Assembly (NCBI GenBank): GCA_029851415.1
Contig: CM056743.1
Location: 70,090,186 to 70,154,185, forward strand
Source of the DNA: Eretmocerus hayati
Taxonomy: Eukaryota > Arthropoda > Insecta > Hymenoptera > Aphelinidae
Reading direction: 5' to 3'
Length of the DNA: 64,000 nt
In this document: in pieces, positions 12,804 through 25,938 of the stretch
Layout of the letters: every line of letters starts with the position of its first letter
Numbering within the stretch: position 1 is the first letter of the stretch
Position numbers and translations under genes: made by a program
The notes under the pieces: generated by a model
What the model was told of the DNA's origin: nothing
The model's input: the letters and a program-made list of their open reading frames with translations, nothing else
The model's database searches: none

Positions 12804-15507
12804 ACGGCTTGCAGCCATTGATAGCGCAGAGAGACTCGTCTGTTGTCGTCTCGGATGGAGAGTTAGTTGTGGCGAGTACATAGCGGTATGCTGAAGGTGG
12901 TTCTACCCTACTAAATGCGTCAAAATCAATAAAATGAACTTCTACAACAGTTGTAGAAGTTAATGGTCAATAGAAAGCTAAGACAATCAGTTTTCTATCA
13001 ATGATGGTAAACATTGATTCTATCATCTGGTTCATGAATAAAATAACGAATGAATGATAGATACCAATTCTTGTCCCAAAGTTACCTCAAACCGGTTAAA
13101 CTTTGGGACATAACTTTGAGCGCTTATAGCGCTCCGGCCAGAGATGTACAAATCGACCCTAGCAACCCCGCAATCGAAAGCTAATACTGCGAGCTTTCGA
13201 TTAACTACCAATAAAATGCGATTCTGATGCGAGATGTATAAGTCACACAAACTCTAAGGTGAAAAATGCGGTTTTTGTCCCAAAGTTACCCCCAGTTGAC
13301 GGTAAGTAACGTATCATTTGCATACACAAAACCCGAGATCTGCCCATTTGTAGAAAAACTCAGTACAGCCTCTCGAAAGTCCACAAAAAATTTTTCTTGG
13401 CAAAAGAAAGATAAGTGAGTTCCAGTTGTTGACCAAATTACAAGTTACCTAAACTCATTCGTCTTGAAAAATCACGCTAAATACGATTTGGCTCGATAAG
13501 CAGAGTATTCAGTGAAGCTAGCGTTTTATTGATGCTATACTAGAATAGCGTGCATTGGTCTGGTATCTCGATAACTCTGAGCTCCGAGAATTTAGCAAAA
13601 AACAAGCTCGCCCAGCAAACATTTGCTGCTAAGACAGCAATTACATGTTGCTGAGCCGGCAAATGTTTTGAGAACTACGGAGCGCTTTGCTGTTTTAGCA
13701 AAAAATTTTGGTGAAATACGTAAAAAATCAATACATTGGCAAAACACATTTCAGCAGACGTCTCTAGCTGAAATGGTTACGCGATGAGCTGCTGTGTCAA
13801 CGAGAAAATTCGCGCAAATATCGAAGAAGTTAGTAATAAAAACAACTTTAGCAATATCCGCTTTGCTGTCGTAGCCTGATCGTTTTTCAAGCGTGAGTTA
13901 TAGGTATGTTGCAGAAGACTAAAACAAGGCGAGGTTTTGAGCAAAACAAAACCAGTGAGGGCAAAATGCTCGGCAAAATGAACACTCTTGGATTGCTGTT
14001 GTTGAGGTCATTTTCAAAAACTAATTAGGATTCTTGTACCGGCGTTCAATACAAAAATGGATTCGCGTTACGGTTCGAACTAACTATCATACCAAATATC
14101 ACATGATCGCATGCATTTTCCTAGAATTCAGCTATCAAAACTAACTATCAAAAACACCGCCTGGTATTCATTGCTATGCATCTGAGCATTAGAATCCGCG
14201 CTGTAAAAATGAGATCGAGAGATAGAAAAAAAAAAAAAAAAAAATTAAGAAACCGACGGAAAAGTGAGTGACGAATCGGGTACATGGGCAGATGATACCT
14301 TTTGTTACACCCATACTCACCTTGCACTCTTACACCTTCTCTTCGGTTTCGCCGTTTTTCCATCTCTCTCTCACTCTTTCTAGATTTTCGCGCGTATTTT
14401 CGTCTCATCACACTCATGCGTCCGCAACGGGGCAAGCTTTCCAGCAGGTACTGTAAATATTTTACCCAACGACGATCAGTATCTTATTGTCGCGGGGGCC
14501 ACCGTAAAGTCATTAGCGAGGAAAACCCGCGCGGCTGGCGGGGAAAAGATTCACTTTTCTTTGTTGCCGGGGGATTTCGCGGCGCCGTGCCATTTATTGC
14601 ATCTCGCACTGCAGTGCGCTGAATTCGAAAGCACTCTTTCAAAAGGGATTACGTAGCCAGTTCTACACGATGCTGGCGGCGCAGTGCTGCGACGCCCGTA
14701 ATTTGTTAGTGTATTGTTCACAGTTTTTCAAGGAAGCAGTGGAGTTTGTAATAAGGATCACAGCTATATGAGCGAGTATATGAGCCTAGCTTAGACAGTG
14801 TCACGCAATAATTCTCCACGAGATTCTCCAAACCTCACTATCCAATATATTGCGGGGATGTTGCTAATTCTTCATTTCAAAAAGTGTTTTTTATCCTAGC
14901 AGCATGTTGCGGACACATTGCTACTTTTGATGATGACCTTTTTCGATATCCTATTGCTATAAATTTTCAGTTTTTGACTTTTTCTGAGTTGATCTCGCGA
15001 AGTGGTAGTTTCAGTGAATCTCATCACCATTAATTTCATACCAAGTTTTTTTACACGAAATTCGGTTCTTAGTCTTTGTAAAAATGATAAATGTGCGAGA
15101 CGTAATCGTACAGATCAGCTCACGCAAGATCCGACAGACCAGTCATATGGATTAGGAACGATATAGCGTACAATACTTCATCAAACGATTTCACGTGGAA
15201 ATTACCACGAAACTCGAGTAAAGATCAGAGACTCGATTGTGCATGGCCACGAGCCACGATACAGCACTATCGGCTGGCCTGTAGTTACGCAGTGCATCGC
15301 CAACACTCGCATACGGGTTTCAGAAAACGCTTGTTTCGGAATAATGCATGTGAGCCATTACTTTCAATATAGCCAGCTTTTGTGTGGCGGGTGAGGAATT
15401 TTTCTGTAACTTTGGGTACGTGTTGTACATGATGAAAATAAGATTAAAAGCACAGCTACTAGGCACCGCAAGCCACCCGTGCGAGTTTGACGCTCTACTT
15501 TCGTTTT
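12804..15507. other. No supported gene; scattered simple sequence
   Basis: Contains GTCCCAAAGTTACC twice in direct orientation (about 13074 and 13278), an A-run at about 14226-14244, and GC-richer patches at about 14500-14700. The open frames at 14148-14622 overlap each other on both strands and have no domain. No exon chain could be supported. Confidence 0.35.
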
Positions 15508-15817
15508 TGAAATTCGTGAAAAATTCGACTCTTCAACTTTTTGATTGATTTCTCACTAGTATAGAGCCCGATAAAAAGAATTATCCAAGACACATATTCT
15601 GACGTGAAAAAGCTGAATTTGACGAAACAAATACTTTCACATGCGTTGAAAGTAAATATAATCTCGTAAATGTATTTTCCTTCAGAAACAGCCCCTTTCT
15701 CGTAAAATTCAGCTTTCTTTACGTCGAAATATGTGTCTTGCATACTTTCTTTACCAGGTCCTATACTGGTGAGAAATCAATCAAAAAGTTAAAAAATCGA
15801 TTTTCTTGCGAATTCCA
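15508..15817. mobile_element. ~310-bp palindromic MITE
   Basis: CTTTTTGATTGATTTCTCAC (15537) pairs with GTGAGAAATCAATCAAAAAG (ending 15788). AAGACACATATTCTGACGTG pairs with the TACGTCGAAATATGTGTCTT block. The outer arms GAAATTCGTGAAAA and the CTTGCGAATTCC block also pair. The centre is near 15662. There is no coding capacity; the minus-strand open frame at 15495-15743 is a shadow. Confidence 0.75.
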
Positions 15818-16329
15818 ATATTAAAAATAGGGCGCCCAACTCGCATGGATGCTTTTCGGGGACTATTAACTGTGCTCATCATATTTTTTCATCATGTACA
15901 ACATGTATTTGAAGTTGCAGAAAAATCTTTTACCCGCGACACAGAAGCTGGCGATATCGGGAAGAATGACTCGTGTATATTTCACTTGCTTATTTTTAGG
16001 TTCTTGCAGATAATTTCTCTTTGACGTTCATCAGTCATTGTGGGAACGAAGACGCATGAAAGGTCCATTTTAGGTTCTTTCTTGGCCTATCATCGGAGAA
16101 TTATAGTTCTGGCTAAAATCAAATTGTGATGTTTTTGCGCGGATTTTCTTTGTCAAGACTAGAAATTTCAAGAAAAGAATTGTCTGCGGTCGATTATCGA
16201 GTATAGCGATGTCCAGAAGCTATTTCCCGTGAGCGGATTTTAGCGATTTTTGGGCCTTCTTGCAATTTATCTAGCCATCACTAGACGTATGATACTCAAC
16301 TTCTTCCAGTGGTCATTCTACAAGCATTT

Positions 16330-17152
16330 AAAAGTCTCCAAATAACCTACAATTTTGCTACCGGTAGTACTGGTACGAGTCGATTGTCGTATATTTCATG
16401 GAAGCCACAGTAGGTTGAGCAATTTCGCGAAACTGGCAAATTTGGAGCTCGATTTCCAAAAAACGTTATTTTTTCTGAGATCCCAAACCTAGGCAAATAG
16501 GTTTTCCAACACAAAATCTACCAAGATCAAAAAGAATCTTGGTGGCGAACTCACCTCCTGATTTTTGGCATCATTTAAAAACACAGTTTCTGGAATTTCC
16601 GCCTACAATGAACTCATGAGTGGTATTCCTATTCTAGGCACTCTTTTTGTTTGGGAGCAGGAGAACGAGGAAACGGGCTCTCGCGCGCCTGCCCAAAACT
16701 ATATGAAATAATACACTCTTCGGATTGTCAGTTCGAGACTCCAGCTCGCGTCTGCCTTGAGGCTCGCCTCCGGAAGTTTTTGCACATATATGGGGGTACT
16801 TTGGGGAGTAATGCCACCAAAATTGGTGCACATCCGTTCAATTGGGAGAATATGCGGGCCGTACTCATGACTTCATTTCAAGCAATAATTCAAAACACTG
16901 CATTTTTAAACGTATGCCAAGAATCAGGGGATGAGTTCGCCACCAAGATTATTTTAGATCTCGGTAGATCGTGTGTTTCAAAACGCATTCGCACAGGTTT
17001 GGGGTCGAAGAAAAAATAACGATTTCTGGAAATTGAGCTCCAAGTTTGGCCTTTTGACAATATTGCTCAAATTGTATCGGCTGTAGTTCCCATGAAATGT
17101 GCAACAATTTACTCGTACCAGTAGCAAAATTCTAGGTTTCTTCAAGACTTTT
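16330..17152. mobile_element. ~0.82-kb fold-back element
   Basis: AAAGTCTCCAAATAACCTAC at the left end pairs imperfectly with the GTTTCTTCAAGACTTTT block at the right end, with the centre near 16741. Other paired blocks are GGTGGCGAACTCACCTCCTG (16541) with the CAGGGGATGAGTTCGCCACC block ending 16943, and GAGCTCGATTTCC with GGAAATTGAGCTC. The unpaired centre (about 16640-16850) is unrelated sequence. The open frame at 16651-17019 spans arm and loop and shows no domain. Confidence 0.7.
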
Positions 17153-18546
17153 AATAGTATCTTGAGCAACCAGGGTACACAAAAATTTGCGCCCGAGTGC
17201 CAGCAACGAGTATAAAAATTATCATTTGCCCACAGTTTCATCGCTTGTGCCATGCGCAAATCAATTTTTTCCCAACCGATCGGAGCCTCCCGGTTGAAAA
17301 AAAAAAAAATTAGGAAAATAATTTAAAAAAGACAATTATATGCGATTTTCCGGTATTTGGGTGCCGCTTGCAAGAACGCGTGAAATAGTATCCGTTTTGA
17401 GAGTACCTCTTTCGAGCGATTCTTTCGACCCTTGCCTGACAATTTTTTTTTCCTTGAAGCAATTATTCCAAATATATGTGTATATATATATATATATACC
17501 GAAACATATGCACACCATAACTGGCGAGCGGCTCGGGTACCAGCCGTTCGCTTTCATCAGGTGCCATTCAGTTACAGCGGGGAAAACCCGCGCGACGTCG
17601 CGCCGGCGGCGAACAGCCGTTGCGGATTAACGCATGGACAAGTGTTTTCCAAGGTGTCAATAGGGCGCAATAGGGCGGTGCGGGGTTGCGTCGTTTCAAG
17701 CTCGCAATTCGCGGGGCCCGTGGGAAATCTCCCCCCACTCATTTACTTGAGGACCACTTTTGCACACGACCCTCAATCCCACTCCACTCAACTGCTGAGA
17801 GTTGGCGAGGGTGGCTATCTGCACCGAACTACCTTCATTCTACCAGAGATATTCTACGTCATTCACGCAGAGTTCGTCAAATCGGCAAGGTCAGATCGGC
17901 AGCTGCCTGATACCGCGCAATGGTCGAGTTTTGTTTCGCGTAGCTTTGGACCATCTTTTTTTCTTCCTTGTCAAACCGCGCTGTGTTGGTGATCGCTTCT
18001 GCGTGCCTGTGTCGTGACCATTCCGTGTTTTTTATCGTATCATACCACGCTGTGTCGATAGCCGCCACTTACGCGCGTGTGTGTGGAGACCATTGTGTGT
18101 TGTGTCTATGATATCTCGCCGAGTTGGTTGCCCTTGCTGCTTGCCTACGTGTGTGGTGACAAGTTGGTATTTTTTGCGATACCAACACGTGGATTTTACG
18201 TGACAATTTTCTTTCTTCTGTGATTACAACTGCTGGTTTGTGTGCTGTCTGCCGAGCAGGTTACTATTCCGGCTCACCACCCCCGTGAGAGCAGGAGCAC
18301 GGTTGGAGTACTTAGCACCCATTAATCACCCAACGATGAAGTTTTACACTGAACCCTGACACCAACGCGTAACACTCAACGTTCCAAGGTATGTACTTGA
18401 TTTCTATTCAATATTTTTTCTCTGAATAAGATAAGACTCTTTTGAATCGATTGCGCGTCGAGCTTGCACTGGGCTCGAACCGGCAGTTGCACAAACTCTT
18501 TGCTGGCCTCGCGTTTTTTACTCATTATCTCAGTACAAACGTTATA
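17153..18546. other. No supported gene; TA microsatellite
   Basis: A (TA)n tract lies at about 17478-17500. The open frame at 17432-17992 runs through this microsatellite and a GC-rich patch and has no recognisable domain, so I do not call it. A T/G-rich transcribed-looking segment follows (17950-18400), but without a supported exon. Confidence 0.35.
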
Positions 18547-18942
18547 AGTGCTCTCTACCTGTTTTCAGTGCCATCTTGCGGTCAGATTGATTTTATTGTA
18601 AATATTAAATAAATCAAACAACGTAGAACATCTTGCGATGTACCGCCACCCGTGGAGAATCTTCCTGCAAAAAAAAAAAAAAAATTCATCGAGATCGGTG
18701 CAAAATTCAGCCTACAAAGTTGCGGGAATATCTGTATAGTTTTGTTGAATTTTTCCCGCAAATATGCGGGCTCAATTTTGAACCGATCTCGATGGAATTT
18801 TTTTTTAAATTCGCAGAAATACATTATACAGGTGGCGGAATAATTGGTCCCTTGCATTTTTGTTTTTGAAAATCATTATTGGCAGTTTACCAATTTGGAC
18901 GCTAGAGGCGCCGCCGTCGCATTTCAAAAGGTAGAGAGCACT
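18547..18942 (-). mobile_element. 396-bp MITE, copy 2, inverted relative to copy 1
   Basis: The ends are AGTGCTCTCTACC (left) and GGTAGAGAGCACT (right). The reverse complement of its right end, with GCGACGGCGGCGCCTCTAGCG, matches the left end of the copy at 8393, so the two are in opposite orientation. The palindromic core TCATCGAGATCGGTGC...CCGATCTCGATGGA is better preserved here and is preceded by an A-tract (about 18670-18684). Length equals copy 1. Confidence 0.75.
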
Positions 18943-19946
18943 TTTTTCTACGCTTTTATTACACTTCGCCTCGTTTTCCTCCACTCATTTTTCAGCGATT
19001 TCGGCCAATCGAAGCGCTTCTCGTGAAACGTTGGAAATACGTTGGAAATACGACGATTTTACTGTGATCTGGGTTTTGCCGCACAGCTATACGCAAGCTG
19101 GCTGTCACCCAGCTCACTCGAGTTCGGTGTTTTTAACCTCGAGAAAACCCCCCGGGCCCTGAGTGCCCCCGATTTTCCTCGTGATCGTCGCCCGGGACAC
19201 GGACGGCATAGGGGAGAGTGGGGCAAAATTGGACGGGGGCAAAATTGGATAAGTGAGATAGCTCGGTCGGAGGCGAGTCTAGGCTTTCGCCGCGTAAATT
19301 CTCTTTTAATACCATCACAGACAACGGTCTTTATGGTGGTTAGACCTTCCAAAACGATACTGGGAAGCCACGCTGACATAGGGGTGCTCTTCGAGGGCCT
19401 CACGCGGTTTATTTTCCAAATGCAAAAATTCACGCCACTTCTGCAAAAGTGGACGAGCTCAATCGCCGTTTGGGGGTCAAAAACTACATTACAAAACGAA
19501 GATTTTGAGCTGTCGTGGGCCAAAATCGGTTCACTTGGGCCCAAATGATCGCAATTCTACGAAAAAAACGCCTGGGGGCATTTTTGGACGAATCGGTGGG
19601 GGCGAAATTGGACAATACTAAATCCCATTTAAAACCGGTCGACCGATCGCGACCCCGTGTTTTTCGAAGTTAATTGCGCGTATCGAGTCGCATATGCATC
19701 TGTGCGAATCTTTCGAAGCGCGGGAGGTTGAAGATGAGTTAGGTTATCGAAAATGGGTGAAAAAGTGAAGTTACGATGTCCAATGGCCGTCTTAGGAGTC
19801 AAATTAGAGGCCAGAAGTCGCTTTCAACGCGTTCCAAGATAATGCTCGATTGAGGCATTTTCACTCTCGCATTCGCCGACATCCCGTTGATTGTCGCACT
19901 CTACCATTTCGATCGTTGACTTAGGGAGAGTAAGGGTACTCCCAGT

Positions 19947-19958
19947 ATGAAGAAAAAG
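19947..19958 (+). repeat. LINE target site duplication, 5' copy
   Basis: ATGAAGAAAAAG occurs here and again at 25927-25938, directly flanking the LINE. The A-rich sequence means part of the match could be chance, but position and length fit target-primed insertion. Confidence 0.65.
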
Positions 19959-20204
19959 GATTCCACGTCTAGCCACCAGAGAGAACGGACGCATAACCTA
20001 AAAAGTGATTCGTCTTCGTCATTTCTCCCAAGCAGCCCCTGGCGCGGGCTTTGCCCATCTTCGCCTCGTCTGGAAGGGTAGACCAAATCTTTTTCTATTT
20101 CTATTCCTATTTCTAATTTTTTCCATTCAAACTTTCTTTCCCATTATCTTTTTATTACAAAGCTCTCATTGCCTTTCCCACCCCCCCTTTTTTTGACGAT
20201 CATC

Positions 20205-21710
20205 ATGCTCTCTCAAGGAGGCGATCCAAATAATTCCGTAGCATCCAACGGAACTATTCCAAAAAATTTCCCAGATTCCAATCAAAATTTAAACCCAAAA
20301 CCTGTAAAAAGACCAATTGATTCTATAATTCAAGAAAATTCTGAAAATATTGCCAAGCAAAGTTTGGTTAAACAAAAGAAATCCACCCCGAACCCTCTAG
20401 AAAATCAATCATCTCTATGGTTACCACCGTCAACTCAACCTTCAATTTCACAGATTGACCAAGAAAAAATATAAGTTGATGAAACCTTGAACTTTGATAA
20501 TAACTCCCTTCCTTGCTCACCGGAACCTAATAATTCATCAAGTTTTCCCAATGACCCCACTTCTGATGACTCTCGCTCAATTGCTTCTGACACCTCGAAT
20601 CTCACAATCAGCCACCCCACTGACATGTATCCGAAAAGCAACTTTCATTTCCGACATTTTTCTAAATCCCTCATTCCTCCTTTCAATATCCATATTCAAC
20701 ATGTAGAAAAAAAAGCTTTGGAAGCTTCATTCGTAGGTAAACCTCTAGTCGGCAAATACAACAATTTATCTGATATCTGCAACATCTCAAAATTTAAAGT
20801 AAACATTCAAACTCTCAACATCAACACTGCTAATTCTATCTTGAAAGACGACGTTTTTTCTGAGAAAGGTTTAATTCCTTTTATACCTTTTCATCTATAC
20901 TCTGTTCAAGGTATTATTAAAGGGATTCCTTTGAACCATACTATGGAAGAATTAGTTGACCTTTCTTCTGTTGAAGGCAATTCTCGGATCATCACAGCTA
21001 GGAGATTTAATAAGCGTATCACAATAGATGAGCAAACGAAGTATGTTCCATCCACAACAGTTTTAGCCACATTTGAAGGTAACCATCTACCTAAACACAT
21101 TCGCTTCAACATCATACGCTATCCCACTGAGAAATACAGGCTTCGCCCAAAACAATGCCTCAATTGCTTTAGATTTGGTCACCTCAAAAAATGGTGCAAT
21201 TCTAAAACCAAATGTGACCATTGTGGAGAAACTGATCATCAGTCCATAATTTTCTGTCCCAATAGTGAAAAAGATCCATGTTGTGCCAATTGCAAAATGA
21301 TTCATAAGCCCACTGATCCAACTTGTCCAGCCAAAGTTGATCAAGTAAAGATTCATGACTTAGCTTTTGATGAAAACATCTCCCTAGACGAAGCAAGACA
21401 AATCTATTTCTCTAAACGCAAACAAAGCCGTTTCAATCCACCAAGTTCAAATTCAATCACTTCTAAATCATTTAGCCAAGCTGTTAATGTATTTCAATCA
21501 CTTCTTCACACTCGCTTACCCAACTCTGATGCTCTCACAATGTTAATCAATTTCGCTAAAACCATATCAGAAGCTGTCAATAATCTCAACCTGAATCCTC
21601 CTCGCCAACCAAGAGTAACCATCCAGGAACCTGACAATGTCAATGCCGATACCTCAACCAAGCATTCCAACAACTCTCCTTCTACCATCCCCTCCAATAA
21701 CAACCACTAA
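20205..21710 (+). pseudogene. LINE ORF1, gag-like zinc-knuckle protein, one nonsense codon
   Basis: The frame starts at an ATG at 20205 and runs to TAA at 21708, 501 residues, with a single TAA at 20472 (codon 90). An ORF1 protein of this kind binds the LINE RNA and forms the RNP with ORF2. The N-terminal third is polar and low in complexity (N, S, P, Q rich). A middle domain follows, and at about residues 318-375 there are three zinc knuckles: CX2CX4HX4C (CLNCFRFGHLKKWC), CX2CX4HX5C (CDHCGETDHQSIIFC) and CX2CX3HX6C. The tail is again polar. The start is chosen because it is the first ATG in the same frame as the knuckles. If translation instead began after the stop, the protein would lose its N-terminus. 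ORF2 starts 47 bp downstream in another frame. Confidence 0.88.
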
Positions 21711-21757
21711 TTTCAGTTGAAACATTTTTCTCATATTATCAATTTATTTGTTCAGTT

Positions 21758-24700
21758 ATGAGTTCTAATAGTTTAAGAATTTTTCAATGGAATGCTCATG
21801 GTGTTTCTTCTAAAAAACATGAGATTTTAAATATTTTAAACAATTTCAATATTTTAGTTCTAGTTGAAACCTTTTTGAAACCTACCAGCCCTTCTTTTGG
21901 GTTGGAAAACTTCTCGACAATCAGGAATGACAGAATTGCCAACAAAGGTGGTGGACTTTGCATCTGTGTTCATAAAAGTTTACCCTTCTCAAGATTGGAT
22001 CCTTTCGTGGACATACCCAATACTTTTGAATCACTCAACGTACTTATATTCCCTGATTCACATAATCCTACTTTAATTTGTTCTATTTACAGGCCTCCCA
22101 AATCTCACTTTAACAACAATCTATGGAACACTCTCTTCAACAAAATCAACAACTTCTCAAAAGCACACAACTGCAGTTCAATCATCTTAGGAGATTTTAA
22201 CTGCCATCATCCGAGTTGGGACTCAGTCCTCCAACAGGATCACATTCGTAATCATTTACATGACCTCATTATTGCCTCTAATTTTATAATCCTCAATGAT
22301 GGCTTTCGCACTTTCCTTAATGATAACCTCAACTCTATCTCTGCAGTGGATCTTTCCATCATTTCTGCTGATTTACTTGCTTCTACTTCTTGGAAAACTC
22401 ACTATAACACCTTGGGTAGTGACCACTTTCCTATTTTTATCAATACTCCATTGAGGTTTTCTCTACCTCAGTCTTGCCCTTCACCCAATAGAATTTCCTT
22501 GAAAGATGTTGACTGGACTAAGGTTTCAAGTTTCCTCTCTGAAGAAATACCTCATCTCTCTTCCCAAGAATTTTCAGAAAAATCAATAGATGACAGATAC
22601 AACTTGATAATAGAATCTATTCTCAATTCAATTGAATCCAGTAAGCCTAAAATCAATTCTAATAGGAATAATTCTATACTCCACCAACCAAATGCAAATG
22701 ACCCTTTCTCTCATTTGAAGAAAAAACAGTATAAGAACTCCCCTTGGTGGGATGAGGAATGCAACCAATTACGTAATGCAACAAAAGCTGCCCTTATTCA
22801 CTTTCTACAATATCCTAATCTTGAAAATTGGATCAATTTTAAGAAAGCTAGAGCTAAAATGAAAAGAGACTTGAAAAAAATAAAGAAAAAGAAATTCAGG
22901 GAATTCACTGAAACTTTTCATTGCAGATCCTCTATCTCACATGTTTGGAAAGTAGTCAAAAAATTCAAACACATATCGCTAAATGCAGAACATCAACTTG
23001 GCAATGACCAATCTTTCATCAATGCATCTAATAAATTCATTGAAGACTTCTGTCGTCCAATACCTCTCACTTATCTGCCTCCATCCAGAGACCAACAGTG
23101 CTTAAATCCTACGTCTCAAACATATGACAACTCTTTTCTTGCATCACCTTTTACTATGGATGATTTTCACTTCGCCATTGGCTCCCTAAAAACTAATAGT
23201 GCTCCAGGTCTTGACAAGATCTCCAATTTCATCATTAAAAAACTCCCAGACAATTTTCTTCAAATCATCCTAGATCTTTTCAATGAAATCATTTCCAATA
23301 ATTCCTTTCCAGAGGCTTGGAAGAAATTTCTAATCCATCTCATCCCAAAATCTACACCAGGCAAAGTTCGTCCAATAGCACTCTCCTCCTGTCTTCTCAA
23401 ATGTTTGGAAAAGATGGTCTTTTTCAGATTGAACTTTTACCCTGAACATAATAATATTCTCTCTCAAACCCAATTTGGCTTCCGTAAGAACAAATCTTGC
23501 ATTGATTGTCTCAGCATTCTAACCACCGATCTTTATAAACATCTCTCTGAAAATAAATTTATTGTAGTTCTTCCACTTGATATCAAAGGTGCTTTTGACT
23601 CCGTTAATCCTAACATTCTCATGCAGGACCTTTTGAATATCAATGTTCCCTTCGACATCAGAATGTTCATCTCCAACATTTTGAAGGAACGTCAACTCAT
23701 TTTCAAATCCAATAATTTTCTGAGAGGACCCTATTTGGGCTTGCTTGGACTCCCTCAAGGCTGCGTTGGCAGTCCAGTAGAGTATAACATCTACACCAGA
23801 GAGGCTCATAAATTCATTGAACCCAACTGCAACTTTCTTCAGTTTGCAGATGATCAAATTATCTACTGTGCTGATTTGGATTCAAATGTTGCCATTGATT
23901 CCATCCAGAAGAGTGTAGACCGCCTGTCAATTTATCTACGTCATAGGAACCAAGATATCTCTGCTGAGAAAACTGTATCGTCCATTTTCACCAAACAGCC
24001 CAACCTTGATCTGAGTGATTTCAAAATCAAAATTAACAACACAGACATTTCTCCCTCCAATCAATTTAAATACTTAGGTGTCATCTCTGACGATAAACTC
24101 ACTTGGGACCTTCATTTCAACTATCTTAATGACAAATGTTCAAGAGTTTCTAATATAATCAAATTCCTAAGAGGTACATGGTGGGGTGGTCACCCCCAAA
24201 CTCTCCTGAACATCTACAAGGCAATGGTCAGAGGTGCCTCTGATTATGTCTCCTTTATCCTCTCCTTCAGCTCTAAAAAATTCCAAGAACAATTTGACAA
24301 AATGCAGTACAGATGCTTAAGAATGGCCCTTGGTTGCAGAATCTCAACTCCTATTAGAATCTTGCATGCAGAAATCCTTGAACCTCCTTTCTCTATTCGA
24401 TCATTCAATTTGGCCTGTCGTTATATTCTAAAATCTTTTGCAGACTCTTGTCATCCCCTTTATGATAAACTCATTGACTTGAACTACTTGGCTGAGAGAA
24501 GAGATCCATTGAAAATCAACTCTAAATTCACCCTCATTTCAGCTTTTAGATATACTCCTCGATTCAAAAATGAAGTTTACTCCTCGTAAGCTCCTGTTCC
24601 CTATAATTATACTTTTCATCATGTCACCCACATCCCTAATATAGATTTAAATGCTGGATACATCATCAAAGACTCTAACTCCCCCAACACAAAATTCGAA

Positions 24701-25615
24701 GAAATTTTCCATACTGACCTTTCCTCTCATTTCAATTTCTACACAGATGCTTCAAAGATTTCCTCTATCGGCCACACTGGATTCTCAGTTTTCTCCTGTG
24801 ATTGGGAACAAGATCTGGTCATACAAAAAAAATTATCTAAACATTGCTCTATCTTTACAGCTGAAACGTACGCCCTAAAGCACGCAATTCAATTCATCCT
24901 CCACAATAAAATTTCTTCCTCAATTATTTACACAGACTCCAAAAGTGTACTTGATTCCTTACAATCCAACCCTTTCACTAAAAATTCAAACTTCATCTCT
25001 CAAGACCTGAAAAGACTCTTATTCACGGCCACCCAAGATGATATGTCCATCAAATTGGTTTGGGTTCCTTCCCATGTAGGAATTGATGGTAATGAAATGG
25101 CAGACCACTTTGCAAAACAAGCCTGCAAACTTCCCACCTTAGATAACTCCCCTATCCCCTCCACTGATCTATATCAAACTGTCAACGAAACTTCCAAAAG
25201 TAAATTTAACTCCTTCTTACTTAACTTCCGTCCACACACAGGAATTCACTACTTTGAAAACTCCCATAACTTCCAAAAAACAAAACCTTTGTTCCACAAT
25301 AACCCTTTCAGCAGGTCTCATGTAGTTTCAATTGTCAGGATACGAGCAGATCACTACTCCCTAGCTTCAAGCCTTTTTAGAAAAAATATGGTTGCTTCTC
25401 CCTACTGTTCATACTGCCCTTACCAAGGAGAAGATATCAACCACATACTTTGGAAATGCCCCAAGTTTTCCAAAGAGAGATCCACTCTTATTAACTGCCT
25501 CCGTAAAGCCAAGATACCAGAACCCTTCAATCTAGACTCTATACTTAAGTATCCAAATTGTCGAGCATGCAAGTTTATTACTAACTTCTTCAAAAGTTGC
25601 TCATTAAGCATTTAA
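21758..25615 (+). pseudogene. LINE ORF2: AP endonuclease, reverse transcriptase, RNase H; one nonsense codon
   Basis: From ATG 21758 the frame is open to 24586, meets TAA at 24587-24589 (codon 944) and then stays open in the same frame to 25615, 1285 positions in all. Domains in order: an APE-type endonuclease in about residues 1-235 (WNAHG, ETF, LGDFNCHHPSWDS, SDHFP); reverse transcriptase about 470-760 (SAPGLDKI, DIKGAFDSV, GLPQG, and FADD at about 695); RNase H about 990-1110 with acidic residues in FYTDAS, TAETYAL, IYTDSKSV and NEMADHFAK; and a C-terminal knuckle (CSYCPYQGEDINHILWKC) near 1216. The enzyme nicks target DNA and copies the LINE RNA there. The nonsense codon separates RT from RNase H, so this copy would make only an endonuclease-RT product. 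Confidence 0.93.
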
Positions 25616-25926
25616 ACTATGTATTCAACCATTATTCTTTCTGTTACAGAACAAATCAAGGATTTACTCAACATAAATCCCTTCCTTGTCCCTACCTAAT
25701 TGCTTCTTTTCCCTTTCTATACTTCCTTCTCAATTTCCTTTCCACCCTTCCAGCAAAAATTTTTTGAAAAAGGGGCGGGAGCTTCTTTCTCAAATAATAT
25801 ACCCTCAAGCCAATCGAAATTCATATTCCAACCAGCTAAACTGCATCCCTCATACATGTGTAATGGCTAAAGTCATATCTGCATGAAGCAGACAGATATA
25901 GCCAATAAAAGAAGAAGAAGAAGAAG
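25616..25926 (+). other. LINE 3' untranslated region and GAA tail
   Basis: About 310 bp follow the ORF2 stop, ending in AGCCAATAAAAGAAGAAGAAG. The AATAAA is followed directly by the simple tail. This region would hold the RNA structure recognised by the element's own RT, although no hairpin was worked out. Confidence 0.75.
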
Positions 25927-25938
25927 ATGAAGAAAAAG
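25927..25938 (+). repeat. LINE target site duplication, 3' copy
   Basis: ATGAAGAAAAAG, the second copy of the 12-mer at 19947-19958. Confidence 0.65.

Larger units (their letters stand above)
19959..25926 (+). mobile_element. I-clade non-LTR retrotransposon (LINE), nearly full length
   Basis: The element has a 5' leader, a gag-like ORF1 with three zinc knuckles, and an ORF2 with endonuclease, reverse transcriptase, RNase H and a C-terminal zinc knuckle. It ends in a short (GAA)n tail, AATAAAAGAAGAAGAAGAAG. A 12-bp candidate target duplication flanks it. An RNase H after the RT is the mark of the I group of LINEs (I, Nimb, R1/LOA-like, ingi). Each ORF carries exactly one in-frame TAA and no frameshift, so this copy is dead but young. 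Base composition is AT-rich with C-rich, G-poor sense strand. Confidence 0.93.

Noticed and set aside
17432..17992. 186-residue open frame
   Set aside because: Runs through a TA microsatellite and GC-rich sequence; no domain, and several frames are open at once here.
19042..19548. 168-residue open frame with a mirror frame on the minus strand
   Set aside because: Crosses the boundary of the 27-bp-TIR transposon and has no domain.
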